61,175 nt of DNA from Gemmatimonadota bacterium (GTDB taxonomy: Bacteria; Gemmatimonadota; Gemmatimonadetes; Gemmatimonadales; GWC2-71-9), in NCBI GenBank assembly GCA_029862925.1, contig JAOTWJ010000005.1, positions 1 to 61,175 on the forward strand, read 5' to 3'. Within the stretch, counting starts at the first letter, position 1. The number at the start of each line of letters is the position of its first letter. Below the pieces are notes generated by a model. The model was not told the DNA's origin, did not search any database, and saw only the letters and a program-made list of their open reading frames with translations. Both the position numbers and the translations under genes were made by a program. Below, piece after piece: positions 25,455-34,886 of the stretch.

Positions 25455-26071
25455 GAACGACCCTTCAGGCGTCGGTGCTGCTCGTGGCGCTCCGGCTGCT
25501 CGCGGTTACGTGGCGCGTGCGCGTGCTTGGGGCGGAACACCTGCACGGCGTCCGGCGCAGCGGGCGGGGGTTTGTCTTCGCCTTGTGGCACGGTGGGCTG
25601 ATTCCCCTGTTGTGGCACCATCGCCGGCAACACGTGACGCTGCTGGTGAGCCAGCACGGGGACGGGGAGGTGCTCGCGCGCGCCGCGCGGCGCCTGGGCT
25701 ACACGCTCGTGCGGGGCTCGAGCACGCGGGGTGGCGTAGGTGGGCTGCGGGCAGCCGTGCGCATTCTCCGCCTGGGCGGTGCCGTCGCGATCACGCCGGA
25801 CGGGCCGCGGGGGCCCGCCCGAGCCGTGAAGCCCGGGGTTCTGGCGGCGGGCCGCCAGGCGGGGGTGAGCATCCTGCCGGTTGCGGCGGCGGCGTCGCGG
25901 GCGTGGACGGTCGCGAGTTGGGATCGCCTGATCGTGCCACGCCCTTTCGCGCGGATCACGATCGCGTACGGGCCCGTGATCGCGCCCGAGACCGCCGCGA
26001 CGGCGGTTGCCGAGTCGGACCTCGCCAAGCGCCTCGACGCCGTGTCGCACGCGGCGGCGGCGGCCGCGTGA
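25451..26071 (+). CDS. DUF374 lysophospholipid-acyltransferase-like protein
   Basis: A 206-residue protein from a GTG start. FALWHGGLIPLLWHHR near residues 42-57 has the DUF374 form of the acyltransferase HxxxxD-like block. RGSSTRGGVGGLRAAVRIL and ITPDGPRGPARAVKPGV are the conserved DUF374 signatures. It overlaps lpxB by 4 bases and shares one base with lpxK, so an acylation role in lipid A or inner-core lipid assembly is likely. The acyl acceptor cannot be told from sequence. Confidence 0.82.
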   Translation: MRTTLQASVLLVALRLLAVTWRVRVLGAEHLHGVRRSGRGFVFALWHGGLIPLLWHHRRQHVTLLVSQHGDGEVLARAARRLGYTLVRGSSTRGGVGGLRAAVRILRLGGAVAITPDGPRGPARAVKPGVLAAGRQAGVSILPVAAAASRAWTVASWDRLIVPRPFARITIAYGPVIAPETAATAVAESDLAKRLDAVSHAAAAAA

Positions 26072-27141
26072 TGCCACTGTGGCGGGCCCGGTCGGTCTGG
26101 GCGCGGGCGAGTCGGGTGGCGCTGTTGCCGGCGGCGGCGGCGTATGCCGGGGTGATGGTCACGCGGCGCCGGCTCTACGCGGGCGGATGGCTCGAGCGGC
26201 AGTCACTGCCCTTGCCGTCCGTGGGGGTTGGGAATCTCACCGTCGGCGGGGCCGGGAAGACGCCTGTCGCCGCCTGGGTGGCGAGATGGTACGTGGCGCA
26301 GGGACACGCGCCGGCGATCCTCCTGCGGGGCTACGGCGGCGACGAGGGTGCCATCCACCGCGCCCTGGTACCCCAGGCGCAGGTGCACGAGGACCCCGAC
26401 CGCCGGCGGGCCGGGGCCCGGGCGGCGGCCGCTGGCGCGGACGTGCTCGTGCTGGACGACGCGCTGCAACATCTCCGGGTGCGACCCACGGTGAGCGTCG
26501 TCCTGGTGAGCGCCGAATCGTGGGCGTGGGCACCTTGGCCGCTCCCGGCCGGTCCGTGGCGCGAGCGCTGCGGCGCGCTGCGGGAGGCGGATCTCGTGCT
26601 CGTGACCCGGCGGGTCGTGTCGCGTACGGGTGCGGACGTCGTCGCGAGAGCCCTGGCTCCCCACGCGGGGCGGGCGAGCGTGGGGCTGCTGCACCTGCGG
26701 CTGGCCGGCTGGCACGGCCTGCGGAGTGGGCGTGCCTACCCGCTCGACACGGTGCGCGGGGCCTCGGTGCTGGCGGCCTGCGGCATCGCCGATCCCGACA
26801 GCTTCCAGGGCCAGGTCGCGGGCTGCGCGGGTCGCGTCCGGCGAATGGTGTGGCCGGATCACCACCCGTACGGCGCACGCGACGTGCGCCGGCTCCTCGG
26901 CGCCGCCCGGGAAGTTGATTACGTTGTGGTCACTGCGAAGGACGCCGTGAAACTGCGCCGGTGGTGGCCGCCGGAGGGTCCGGAGCCCCTCGTCGCGGAT
27001 CTGGAGGTCGGATGGGAGCGCGGGCTCGCCGAGGCGACCGCGCTCTTGGAACGGTGCCTCGGCAGCCCAGGGCCCACCGCCCCGCGCAGCGCCGGGGCGC
27101 GGCCCGTTGACGCGGCGGCATCCGCCGCAGAGCGCACATGA
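26071..27141 (+). CDS. lpxK: tetraacyldisaccharide 4'-kinase
   Basis: A 356-residue P-loop kinase adding the 4'-phosphate of lipid A. The family P-loop is [19 protein letters not shown] near residues 52-70. The usual DDGFQH appears as DDALQHLRV, a milder variant. The C-terminal [16 protein letters not shown] and VTAKDAVKL blocks are conserved. The last 20 or so residues are Ala/Arg-rich and probably disordered. The stop overlaps gdhA as ATGA. Confidence 0.93.
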   Translation: MPLWRARSVWARASRVALLPAAAAYAGVMVTRRRLYAGGWLERQSLPLPSVGVGNLTVGGAGKTPVAAWVARWYVAQGHAPAILLRGYGGDEGAIHRALVPQAQVHEDPDRRRAGARAAAAGADVLVLDDALQHLRVRPTVSVVLVSAESWAWAPWPLPAGPWRERCGALREADLVLVTRRVVSRTGADVVARALAPHAGRASVGLLHLRLAGWHGLRSGRAYPLDTVRGASVLAACGIADPDSFQGQVAGCAGRVRRMVWPDHHPYGARDVRRLLGAAREVDYVVVTAKDAVKLRRWWPPEGPEPLVADLEVGWERGLAEATALLERCLGSPGPTAPRSAGARPVDAAASAAERT

Positions 27142-28457
27142 GCGACGGCCGGACCGCCGCCGGTGTCCGCACGGCCCGTGAACTGGTGGGCCGCAGCAAG
27201 GACCCGGTCCTCAGCGAAGACAATCCCTTCGAAGCCATGATGGCCCGCTTCGATTTCGCCGCGGAGCAATTGCGGCTCGATCCGGGCATCTACAAGGTCC
27301 TGCGCGAGCCCGAGAAACAGATCATCGTGGCCGTGCCCGTCCAGCAGGACAGCGGGGAGATCGAGGTCTACACCGGATACCGGGTTCTGCACAACACGTC
27401 GCGGGGACCGGGCAAGGGCGGCATCCGCTTCGACCTCAACGTGACGCTCGACGAGGTCAAGGCCCTGGCGGCCTGGATGACCTGGAAGTGCGCGGTGGTG
27501 AACATCCCGTTCGGCGGGGCCAAGGGCGGGGTCGTGTGCGACCCCAGCGGGCTGTCGATCGGCGAACTGGAGCGCCTGACGCGGCGGTACACCGCCGCGC
27601 TGATCGAGACGCTGGGGCCCGATTCCGACATCCCGGCCCCGGACGTGAACACGAACGAACGGGTCATGGCCTGGGTGATGGACACCTACTCCATGCACAA
27701 GCGGCACGCGGTGACCGCGGTGGTCACCGGCAAGCCGGTGGAGATGGGTGGCTCGCTGGGGCGGCGGGAGGCGACCGGGCGGGGCTGCATGATCACGACG
27801 CGCGAAGCGCTGAAACACCTCGGGCTGCCGTTGCGCGGCACCAAGGTCGCGGTGCAGGGGTTCGGGAACGTCGGGTCCGTCACGGCGACTCTGCTCGAAC
27901 AGGAAGGCCTCACGATCGTCGGGCTCAGCGACAAGACCGGGGCGATGTACAATCCCAACGGGATCTACATCGGGGACGCCCTGAAGTGGGTGCACGAGCA
28001 CCGCTATCTCGCGGGGTATCCGAACGCCGATCCCATCAGCAACGACGAGCTGTTGGAACTGGACGTCGACGTGCTGGTGCCGGCGGCCGTCGAGAATGCG
28101 ATCACGCGGAAGAACGCCGCGCGCGTCAAGGCGCGGGTCATCTGCGAGGGCGCCAATGGCCCCACGACCCCGGGGGCCGATCGGATCCTGGAGGAGCAGG
28201 GCGTCTTCGTGATCCCCGACATTCTCGCCAACGCCGGGGGCGTGACGGTCAGCTACTTCGAGTGGGTTCAGGACCGGGCCGGGTACTTCTGGGACGAGCC
28301 CACGGTCAACGAGCGTCTGGAGTCGGTCATTCGTCGCTCGTTCCACGACGTGCTCTCGGTCGCGGACCGCTACGAGGTCAACATGCGCACCGCCGCGTAC
28401 ATGCTGTCCGTGGAACGCGTGGCAGCCGTCCATCGGCTGCGCGGCATCTATGCCTGA
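27138..28457 (+). CDS. gdhA: glutamate dehydrogenase (Glu/Leu/Phe/Val family)
   Basis: A 439-residue enzyme interconverting glutamate and 2-oxoglutarate with NAD(P). The substrate domain has [14 protein letters not shown] and [14 protein letters not shown], the catalytic Lys region. The Rossmann dinucleotide motif [12 protein letters not shown] is near residue 240. The length matches hexameric bacterial GDH. Overlapping ends with lpxK and rlmH show that it is co-transcribed with envelope genes although it is a central-metabolism enzyme. Cofactor preference was not decided. Confidence 0.92.
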   Translation: MSDGRTAAGVRTARELVGRSKDPVLSEDNPFEAMMARFDFAAEQLRLDPGIYKVLREPEKQIIVAVPVQQDSGEIEVYTGYRVLHNTSRGPGKGGIRFDLNVTLDEVKALAAWMTWKCAVVNIPFGGAKGGVVCDPSGLSIGELERLTRRYTAALIETLGPDSDIPAPDVNTNERVMAWVMDTYSMHKRHAVTAVVTGKPVEMGGSLGRREATGRGCMITTREALKHLGLPLRGTKVAVQGFGNVGSVTATLLEQEGLTIVGLSDKTGAMYNPNGIYIGDALKWVHEHRYLAGYPNADPISNDELLELDVDVLVPAAVENAITRKNAARVKARVICEGANGPTTPGADRILEEQGVFVIPDILANAGGVTVSYFEWVQDRAGYFWDEPTVNERLESVIRRSFHDVLSVADRYEVNMRTAAYMLSVERVAAVHRLRGIYA

Positions 28458-28930
28458 TGGTGGTGCACGTCGTCGCGGTCGGCCGAGTCCGCGACGCGGC
28501 GCTGCGCGCGGCGTGTGAGGACTACCTGCGGCGCGCACGGCGCGGGCTGAAGATCCGCGTTGCCGAGGTCCCGGACGCCGGTCGGCGGGCGCCAACGCCT
28601 GCGGCGGCCCGGCGGCTCGAAGCGATGCGCCTGGACGCCGCCGTGCCGCCGGGTGCCTACACCGTGGCGTTGACGCGCACCGGCCGCCCCCTCTCGAGCG
28701 ACGCGTTCGCGCGGCTGCTCGGGCAGTGGCGCGAGGGCGCCCGGGACGTCGCCGTCCTGCTGGGCGGGGCGTTCGGACTCGACGACCGGCTCCTCGCGGC
28801 CGCAGACCTCCAGCTGAGCCTCTCGCCGCTGACGCTCCCGCACGATCTCGCCCGACTGCTGGTGCTCGAGCAGATCTACCGTGCCGGGACCATCCTGCGG
28901 GGCGAGCCGTATCACAAGGGTCGGGGATGA
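28457..28930 (+). CDS. rlmH: 23S rRNA pseudouridine(1915) N3-methyltransferase RlmH
   Basis: A 157-residue SPOUT methyltransferase that acts on the 70S ribosome. The C-terminal knot carries VLLGGAFGLDDRLL, SLSPLTLPHDLARLL and the end EQIYRAGTILRGEPYHKG, which is the RlmH signature. The ATG shares a base with the gdhA stop, and its end overlaps the next gene as ATGA. Confidence 0.93.
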   Translation: MVVHVVAVGRVRDAALRAACEDYLRRARRGLKIRVAEVPDAGRRAPTPAAARRLEAMRLDAAVPPGAYTVALTRTGRPLSSDAFARLLGQWREGARDVAVLLGGAFGLDDRLLAAADLQLSLSPLTLPHDLARLLVLEQIYRAGTILRGEPYHKGRG

Positions 28931-29649
28931 CCGAGTGGTTCGAGCAGTGGTTCGGCGAGGAGTATCTCCGCCTGTACCCCCACCGGGACGAACGCGATGC
29001 GGCGGAAGCCGTGGCGCTGGTCGATCGGACGGTACCCCTCGCGGGCCGGCGTGCGCTCGACCTCGCCTGCGGGCCCGGACGCCATGCGACGCACTTGGCG
29101 GCGCGTGGGGCTCGCACGGTGGGCTTCGACCTCTCGCTGCCGCTCCTCGCCCGCGCCCGCAGCCGCGCCGGGCGGGCGGTGCAGTTCGTGCGCGGCGACA
29201 TGCGGCGGCTGCCCTTCGGCCCGGCGACGTTCGACGTCGTCGTGAACCTGTTCACGAGCTTCGGGTACTTCGCGGAGGACGCCCAGCACGCCGCCGTTCT
29301 CCGTTCGGTCGCGACGCTGCTGACGCGCGGCGGGACGTTCGTCCTGGACTATTTCAATGCGCCGTGGGTCCGGCAGGCGCTCGTCCCGCGGGAGGAGCGC
29401 GTGGTGGGGCGCCAGCGCGTGATCGTCGAACGCCACATCTCGGCGGATGAGCGGTTCGTGACGAAGGAGATGCACCTGCTCGACGACGGTCGCAGTTTCC
29501 TCGAACGAGTGCGGCTGTTCACTCCCGACGATCTCGAACGTCTGCTGGGATCGGCCGGGTTGCACATCACCCATCGCTTCGGCGACTACGGCGGCGCGCC
29601 GCTGACGCCCGCGACGCCCCGCGCGATCCTCGTGAGTTGCCGCCGATGA
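28927..29649 (+). CDS. class I SAM-dependent methyltransferase
   Basis: A 240-residue methyltransferase. The SAM-binding motif I LDLACGPGRHATHLAARG is near residue 40-57, a motif II acidic residue is in VGFDLS, and the post-motif sequence is FDVVVNLFTSFGYF. The substrate is unknown. The gene lies between rlmH and bshC with 4-base overlaps on both sides. Confidence 0.85.
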   Translation: MTEWFEQWFGEEYLRLYPHRDERDAAEAVALVDRTVPLAGRRALDLACGPGRHATHLAARGARTVGFDLSLPLLARARSRAGRAVQFVRGDMRRLPFGPATFDVVVNLFTSFGYFAEDAQHAAVLRSVATLLTRGGTFVLDYFNAPWVRQALVPREERVVGRQRVIVERHISADERFVTKEMHLLDDGRSFLERVRLFTPDDLERLLGSAGLHITHRFGDYGGAPLTPATPRAILVSCRR

Positions 29650-31187
29650 CCCTCGAGCTGCAGCCCACGCCGATCGGCGACTTCCCGCGCGTGGATTGGC
29701 CCACGCAGGCCACCCGCGCGGCCCGACCGATCCCCGCTGAGCTGCGGGAGGCGTGTCTCGCGCCGGATGCGGCCGCGGCCCAGCTGGACCGGCTCTCGGC
29801 TCCGGGAGCGCTGTGCGTGACGACGGGCCAGCAGCCGGGACTGGTGCTCGGCCCCCTGTACACGGTGTACAAGGCGCTGACGGCCGTGGCCCTCGCCGGG
29901 CGGCTCGAGGCGCTGCTGGGCCGTCCGGTCGTGCCCGTGTTCTGGACCGCTGGGGATGACCACGACTTCGCCGAAGCGAATCACCTGCATCTCCTCACGG
30001 TGACGAACGAGGTGCGCCAGCTGGAGCTCCGCGCGCGCCCGCCGGAGGCACCGCTCACGCCGCTCTACCGCGAGCCCGTCGGACCGTCCATCGACGGCGT
30101 GCTGCGACAGCTGCGGGAGCATACGCCCGCGACGGAGTTTCGCGACGAGGTGTTCGCCTGGATCGGGCAGCACTACGTGCCGGGGGCCGACCTCGCGGGG
30201 GCGTTCGCGGGCGCCCTGAGCCAGCTGCTGGCTCCCACGGGCCTGGTCGTGCTGCGCCCGACGCACGCCGCCGTCAAGCGGGTCATGCGTCCCTGGCTGC
30301 TGCAGGCGCTCGAACGGGCGGGCGAGCTCGACCGGGCGCTGGCCGCGCGGGCGGGCGCACTGCGGGCCGCGGGCGCAACCACACCGGTGCCCGTCGGCGA
30401 CGGGGCGACGCTGGTCATGCTGGAAAGCGATGCCGGCCGCGACCGCCTCGTGATGGACGACGGCGCGTTCCACGCCCGGCGCTCCGGCCACCGGTACACG
30501 CTGGCGGAGCTGGCGCAGCTTGCCCAGCAGGCGCCCGAGCGGTTTTCCCCGAACGTGCTGCTGCGGCCCGTCGTCGAAGCCGCCGTGCTCCCGACGCTGG
30601 CCTACGTGGCGGGCCCCGGCGAGCTCGCCTACCTGCCACAGTGCGCGCCCGCGTACGAGGCGCTACGGGTGGCGCCGCAAGTGCCCGTGCCGCGGTGGTC
30701 CGGTCTCGTCGTCGAGGCGCGGGTGCGGAAGGTGCTCGACAAATATGCGGTGGCGCCCGCGGACCTTCAGCTGCCCGACGGACAGCTGGAACAGCGGCTG
30801 GTGCGGGAGGACATGCCGCCGAGTGCCCAGGCGGCGCTCACCGCGCTGCAGACCGCGCTCGAGACGGAGTACGGCCGATTGCGGGACGCCGCCGTCGGCG
30901 TCGATCCGACCCTTCGGAAGCCGGTCGAGGCCGCACTGCGCACCGCGTTGGGGGCCCACCGCGACGTCGAGAAGAAGCTCGTGCACCATCTCAAGCAGCA
31001 AAACGAGATCCTCGTGCAGCAGCTGGCCAAGGCGCGGATGAACCTGTTCCCCCTTGGGAGCCCGCAGGAGCGAGTCCTCAATCCGGTGCCGTATCTCGTC
31101 CGCTACGGGCCGACGTTCCTCACGGACGTGCGGGCGGCGGTCGAGCGCTGGGCCGCCGGCCTTGTAGCGGACCCCGGCGCCCCGTAG
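29646..31187 (+). CDS. bshC: BshC, putative cysteine ligase of bacillithiol synthesis
   Basis: A 513-residue protein. VTTGQQPGLVLGPLYTVYK near residues 58-76 and FWTAGDDHDFAEANH near 100-114 are BshC hallmarks. A coiled segment near 435-465 precedes the conserved end (MNLFPLGSPQERVLNPVPYL). BshC adds cysteine to GlcN-malate to make the thiol bacillithiol. BshA and BshB are not in the window, but a GT4 enzyme on the - strand shows that related folds occur here. Confidence 0.92.
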   Translation: MTLELQPTPIGDFPRVDWPTQATRAARPIPAELREACLAPDAAAAQLDRLSAPGALCVTTGQQPGLVLGPLYTVYKALTAVALAGRLEALLGRPVVPVFWTAGDDHDFAEANHLHLLTVTNEVRQLELRARPPEAPLTPLYREPVGPSIDGVLRQLREHTPATEFRDEVFAWIGQHYVPGADLAGAFAGALSQLLAPTGLVVLRPTHAAVKRVMRPWLLQALERAGELDRALAARAGALRAAGATTPVPVGDGATLVMLESDAGRDRLVMDDGAFHARRSGHRYTLAELAQLAQQAPERFSPNVLLRPVVEAAVLPTLAYVAGPGELAYLPQCAPAYEALRVAPQVPVPRWSGLVVEARVRKVLDKYAVAPADLQLPDGQLEQRLVREDMPPSAQAALTALQTALETEYGRLRDAAVGVDPTLRKPVEAALRTALGAHRDVEKKLVHHLKQQNEILVQQLAKARMNLFPLGSPQERVLNPVPYLVRYGPTFLTDVRAAVERWAAGLVADPGAP

Positions 31188-31190
31188 AAT
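31162..31190 (+). promoter_or_regulatory. candidate promoter giving a leaderless transcript
   Basis: TTGTAG (31162-31167), a 17-base spacer and TAGAAT (31185-31190, 5/6 to the -10 consensus) lie over the bshC stop. Initiation seven bases after the -10 would fall at 31197, the A of the next ATG, and no Shine-Dalgarno precedes that ATG. Confidence 0.45.
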
Positions 31191-31196
31191 GCTGAT

Positions 31197-31478
31197 ATGA
31201 TCTGGGTGATCGGCTTCCTCATTCTGATCGTCTTCTTGATGATTCCGATCCTCGCCATCGTGCTCGACTCGCCGGTGCTGCACCGGCTGGCCGAGTCTCG
31301 GCGCTCGACCGCGCTGGACGATGGCGAGGTGGAGGAGTTCAAGAAGCGACTGGGCGTGCTCGAGGACGAAGTGGCCGACCTCGGGCAGGCCCTCGAAAGC
31401 CTCAAGGAGGAGACCCAGTTCATCCAGCGCCTCCTCGAGAGCGGCGACGGACCGCCCAGGCTTCCCCCCAGCGCCTGA
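31197..31478 (+). CDS. small membrane-anchored coiled-coil protein, unknown function
   Basis: A 93-residue protein. Residues 3-24 are a strongly hydrophobic transmembrane helix (IGFLILIVFLMIPILAIVL). A charged coiled-coil follows at about 43-80 (EVEEFKKRLGVLEDEVADLG). It resembles PspB-type single-pass helical proteins in layout only. The next gene is murJ, 4 bases after the stop. Base composition is ordinary. Confidence 0.75.
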   Translation: MIWVIGFLILIVFLMIPILAIVLDSPVLHRLAESRRSTALDDGEVEEFKKRLGVLEDEVADLGQALESLKEETQFIQRLLESGDGPPRLPPSA

Positions 31479-31482
31479 TCCC

Positions 31483-33033
31483 ATGGCGCCATCCCACGCC
31501 CGTCTGGCGACACGCGTCGCGGCGGGCATTCTCCTCACGCGGATCGTCGGGTTCGTCCGCGAGCGCGTCTTCGCGCACTACTTCGGCAACAGTGCCACGG
31601 CCGATGCCTTCCGGGCTGCCCTGCGGATCCCCAACGCGATCCGCAACCTGCTGGGGGAAGGCACGCTCTCCGCCTCCTTCATCCCCGTGTACGCCGGGAT
31701 GATCGCGCGCGGCGAGACGGCAGACGCCCGCCGGCTCGCCGGCACGATTGCGTCGCTTCTGGTGCTCGGCAGCGCCGTGGCGGCCGGTCTCGGCATTCTG
31801 CTCGCCCCCGTGATCACGGATGTCGTCGCCCCAGGGTTCGATCAGGGAAGGCGCGACCTCACCGTGCGGCTCGTGGAAATCCTCTTCCCGATGTTCGGGA
31901 TTACGATTCTGGCGGCGTGGTGCCTCGGCATTCTCAACACCCACCGGCGGTTCTTCCTTTCCTATGCCGCCCCGACGGTCTGGAACATCGCGCAGATCGC
32001 CACGCTCGTCGCGCTGGGTGGGGTGCTCGCCGGCGCGCGGCTCGCGGTGGCGCTAGCCGTGGGTGCGCTGGTGGGGAGCCTGCTGCAGCTCGCCGTCCAG
32101 CTGCCGTCGACCCTGCGGCTGGTGGGACGCTTCGAGTGGAGTCTTGACCTCGCGACCCCAGGCGTGCGACCCGTGCTGCGCGCGTGGGGTCCCGTGGTGG
32201 TGGGCGCCGGCGTCGTGCAGATCTCGAGCATCGTCGACACGCAGCTGGCCTCGCTCCTTGGCGCGGGGGCCGTGGCCGTGCTGGGGTACGCCCAGCTCGT
32301 GGCGCTGCTCCCGATCTCGCTGTTTGGCGCGAGCGTGGCGGCGGTCGCACTGCCGGAGCTGAGTCGCGACGCGGCGACCACCGACCCGGCCGTGCTCCGA
32401 CGCCAGCTCGGCGACGGAGCCCGGCGCATCGTGTTCTTCGTGGTGCCCTCGGCCTACGCGTTTGCCGCCCTCGGCGTGCCGATCATCGCGACCCTGTTCC
32501 AAACGGGCCGGTTTGGCGCCGCCGACACGGAGGTCACGAGTGGCGTGCTGGCGGCGTACGCGATCGGGCTGCTCGGACAGGCGTCGGTGAAGCTGTTCGC
32601 GTCGGGGTTCTACGCCCTGCGGGACACGCGGACGCCCGTGCGCGTGGCGGTCCTGGCGGTCGCCCTGGCGGCGGCGCTCGCCGCATGGCTGATGCAATAC
32701 CTCGGACCGGCCGGCATCGCCCTCGCCGCGGCGATCGGCGCTTATGTGAACGTGGGGCTGCTCGTCGCTCGCCTCGAACGGCGCGTCGGGCCGCTCGTGG
32801 GCGCGGGCGACCGACGGCCGCTCGTGGCCGTGCTCGTCGGCGCGCTGGGTGGCACCGTGGCGGGGGTCGTCACCGCCGGCGCGCTGAGCGGCCGCCCGGT
32901 GGGAATCGTCTGCCTCGCCGCCCTGGGCGCGTTCGGCCTGGTGTATGGGACCGCGACGCTTGCCCTGGGGCACCCGGAAGCTCGGCGGCTGCTCGGCCCG
33001 CTCCGCGGCGCCGCGCGCCGTGACGGTGCATGA
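31483..33033 (+). CDS. murJ: lipid II flippase MurJ
   Basis: A 516-residue MOP-superfamily polytopic membrane protein with about 14 helices. The start RIVGFVRERVFAHYFGNS followed by ADAFRAALRIPNAIRNLLGEG is the MurJ/MviN signature, including the essential Arg residues of TM1. It flips lipid II for peptidoglycan synthesis. ATG 31483 is chosen because the signature region begins soon after it and the upstream small gene has just ended. It overlaps uvrC by 4 bases. Confidence 0.94.
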   Translation: MAPSHARLATRVAAGILLTRIVGFVRERVFAHYFGNSATADAFRAALRIPNAIRNLLGEGTLSASFIPVYAGMIARGETADARRLAGTIASLLVLGSAVAAGLGILLAPVITDVVAPGFDQGRRDLTVRLVEILFPMFGITILAAWCLGILNTHRRFFLSYAAPTVWNIAQIATLVALGGVLAGARLAVALAVGALVGSLLQLAVQLPSTLRLVGRFEWSLDLATPGVRPVLRAWGPVVVGAGVVQISSIVDTQLASLLGAGAVAVLGYAQLVALLPISLFGASVAAVALPELSRDAATTDPAVLRRQLGDGARRIVFFVVPSAYAFAALGVPIIATLFQTGRFGAADTEVTSGVLAAYAIGLLGQASVKLFASGFYALRDTRTPVRVAVLAVALAAALAAWLMQYLGPAGIALAAAIGAYVNVGLLVARLERRVGPLVGAGDRRPLVAVLVGALGGTVAGVVTAGALSGRPVGIVCLAALGAFGLVYGTATLALGHPEARRLLGPLRGAARRDGA

Positions 33034-34886
33034 CCGCCCAGATCCCCCCCGCCCTGGAACGCACACTCGACGGGCTGCCCGATCAGCCCGGCGTGTACCT
33101 GTGGAAGGACCGGCAGGGCAGCGTCATCTATGTCGGCAAAGCCAAACGGCTGCGCCAACGGGTGCGCAGTTACTTCACGGCGGACGTGACGTCGAGCGCC
33201 AAGCTGCGCATGCTGCAACGGGTGATCGCGGATCTCGAGACGATTGTGGTCCCGTCGGAATCGCAGGCGTTGCTGCTGGAGAACAACCTGATCAAGGAGC
33301 ACGCGCCCCGGTTCAACATCCAGTTGCGTGACGACAAGAGCTACCCGTCGATCGCGGTCACCCTGGGAGAGCCGTTCCCGCGCGTGCTGGTCGTCCGCCG
33401 CGTGGCGATTCCCGGCGCGCGCTACTTCGGGCCGTACACGGACGTCGGCACGCTGCGGCGCGCCCTGCGCATCATTCGGCGCATCTTCACGGTGCGGTCG
33501 TGCCACTACGCGTTGCCCCACGAGGCGCCGGACCGGCCGTGCCTCGACTATCACATCCACCGCTGCCTGGCGCCGTGCGTGGGCTACCAGGCGGAGGCCG
33601 ACTATCGCGGGATGATCGACGATGTTCTGGCGTTTCTCGAGGGCCGCACCGTCGAAGTCCGCCGCCGGCTGCGCGAGCGCATGGATGCCGCCTCGGCCAA
33701 GCTCGACTTCGAGCGGGCGGCGGAGTTGCGCAACGCCATTCGCTGGTTGGAGCAGCTGGAACAACCGGCGGCCGTCGAACGGGTGGGTGGGGGGGATGCG
33801 GACGCGGTGGGATACGCCCGGGATGGGGATGACGCCGCGGTGACCGTATTGCGTGCCCGCGACGGGAAGGTCGTCGCCCGGGACGAGCGCTTCCTGCACA
33901 CACTCGCCGAGGAAGCCGATGCGCGGGTCCTGAGCGCCTTTCTCGTCCGGTCCTACCGACTGATGGAGGGACGGGCCCGACGCGCCGCCTTGCCATTCGA
34001 GCCGGCGGACTTCACCGAGCTCACCGAACTGCTGGCCGACGTCGATTGGGTGCTCCCCCACCGCGGCGCCCTGCGGCGGCTCGTGGACCTGGCCGACCAG
34101 AACGCCCGGCATGCGCTCGAGAGCTTCCGCATCGAGGCGCTCGAGACCGAAGAGCGCGCGGCCGACCCCGTGTATGCGTTGGGTCGCGACCTCGGACTGA
34201 CCACGGTTCCGCGGAGCCTCGTGTGCGTGGACGTCTCGACCAGTCAGGGACGGGACACGGTGGGGAGCCTCGTCTGGTTCGAAGCCGGCCGGCCCAAGAA
34301 GAGCGAGTACCGCAAGTTCAAGATCCGCGGGGAAGCGGCGGAGGAACCGGAGGAAACGGAGGGAGCGGGGGCGGCCGAGCGGCGACAGGACGACTACGCG
34401 GCCATCAGCGAGGTGGTCGGGCGCTATCTGCGCCGACGCGTGGACGAGGAGAAGCCGTTGCCGGATCTCCTGGTCGTGGATGGCGGAAAAGGGCAGCTCG
34501 GCGCCGCCGCCGAGGCGGCCCGGGCCGCCGGTCTGACGGACCTGCCGCTGGCCAGCCTGGCGAAGCGTGAGGAGGAAGTCTACCTGCCCGGGCGGGCCGA
34601 GCCGCTCCGTCTCACGCGGCGGAGCCCCTCGCTGCGGCTCCTCCAGCAGGCCCGCGACGAGGCGCATCGATTTGCCGTCACCTACAATCGCAAACGGCGG
34701 ACGGAGCGCACCGTGACGTCGGAACTGCTCAACATCCCCGGCGTGGGTCCCGCGCGGCGCCGGGCCCTGCTCGAGCGATTCGGCAGCCTCGCCGGTGTAC
34801 GGCTCGCGAGCGTCGAAGAACTGACTGCCGTCCCGGGCGTCTCCGCGCGGCTCGCAGAGCGCATTCTCCGGCACCTGCGGGCATGA
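33030..34886 (+). CDS. uvrC: excinuclease ABC subunit UvrC
   Basis: A 618-residue dual-incision nuclease for nucleotide excision repair. An N-terminal GIY-YIG domain (PGVYLWKDRQGSVIYVGKA) makes the 3' cut. A UVR motif near 205-240 (AKLDFERAAELRNAI) binds UvrB. The RNase H-like half has VCVDVSTSQGRDTVGSLVWF and LVVDGGKGQL. C-terminal helix-hairpin-helix pairs (LNIPGVGPARRRALLERFG) bind DNA. It is full length and overlaps thrC. Confidence 0.95.
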   Translation: MTAQIPPALERTLDGLPDQPGVYLWKDRQGSVIYVGKAKRLRQRVRSYFTADVTSSAKLRMLQRVIADLETIVVPSESQALLLENNLIKEHAPRFNIQLRDDKSYPSIAVTLGEPFPRVLVVRRVAIPGARYFGPYTDVGTLRRALRIIRRIFTVRSCHYALPHEAPDRPCLDYHIHRCLAPCVGYQAEADYRGMIDDVLAFLEGRTVEVRRRLRERMDAASAKLDFERAAELRNAIRWLEQLEQPAAVERVGGGDADAVGYARDGDDAAVTVLRARDGKVVARDERFLHTLAEEADARVLSAFLVRSYRLMEGRARRAALPFEPADFTELTELLADVDWVLPHRGALRRLVDLADQNARHALESFRIEALETEERAADPVYALGRDLGLTTVPRSLVCVDVSTSQGRDTVGSLVWFEAGRPKKSEYRKFKIRGEAAEEPEETEGAGAAERRQDDYAAISEVVGRYLRRRVDEEKPLPDLLVVDGGKGQLGAAAEAARAAGLTDLPLASLAKREEEVYLPGRAEPLRLTRRSPSLRLLQQARDEAHRFAVTYNRKRRTERTVTSELLNIPGVGPARRRALLERFGSLAGVRLASVEELTAVPGVSARLAERILRHLRA

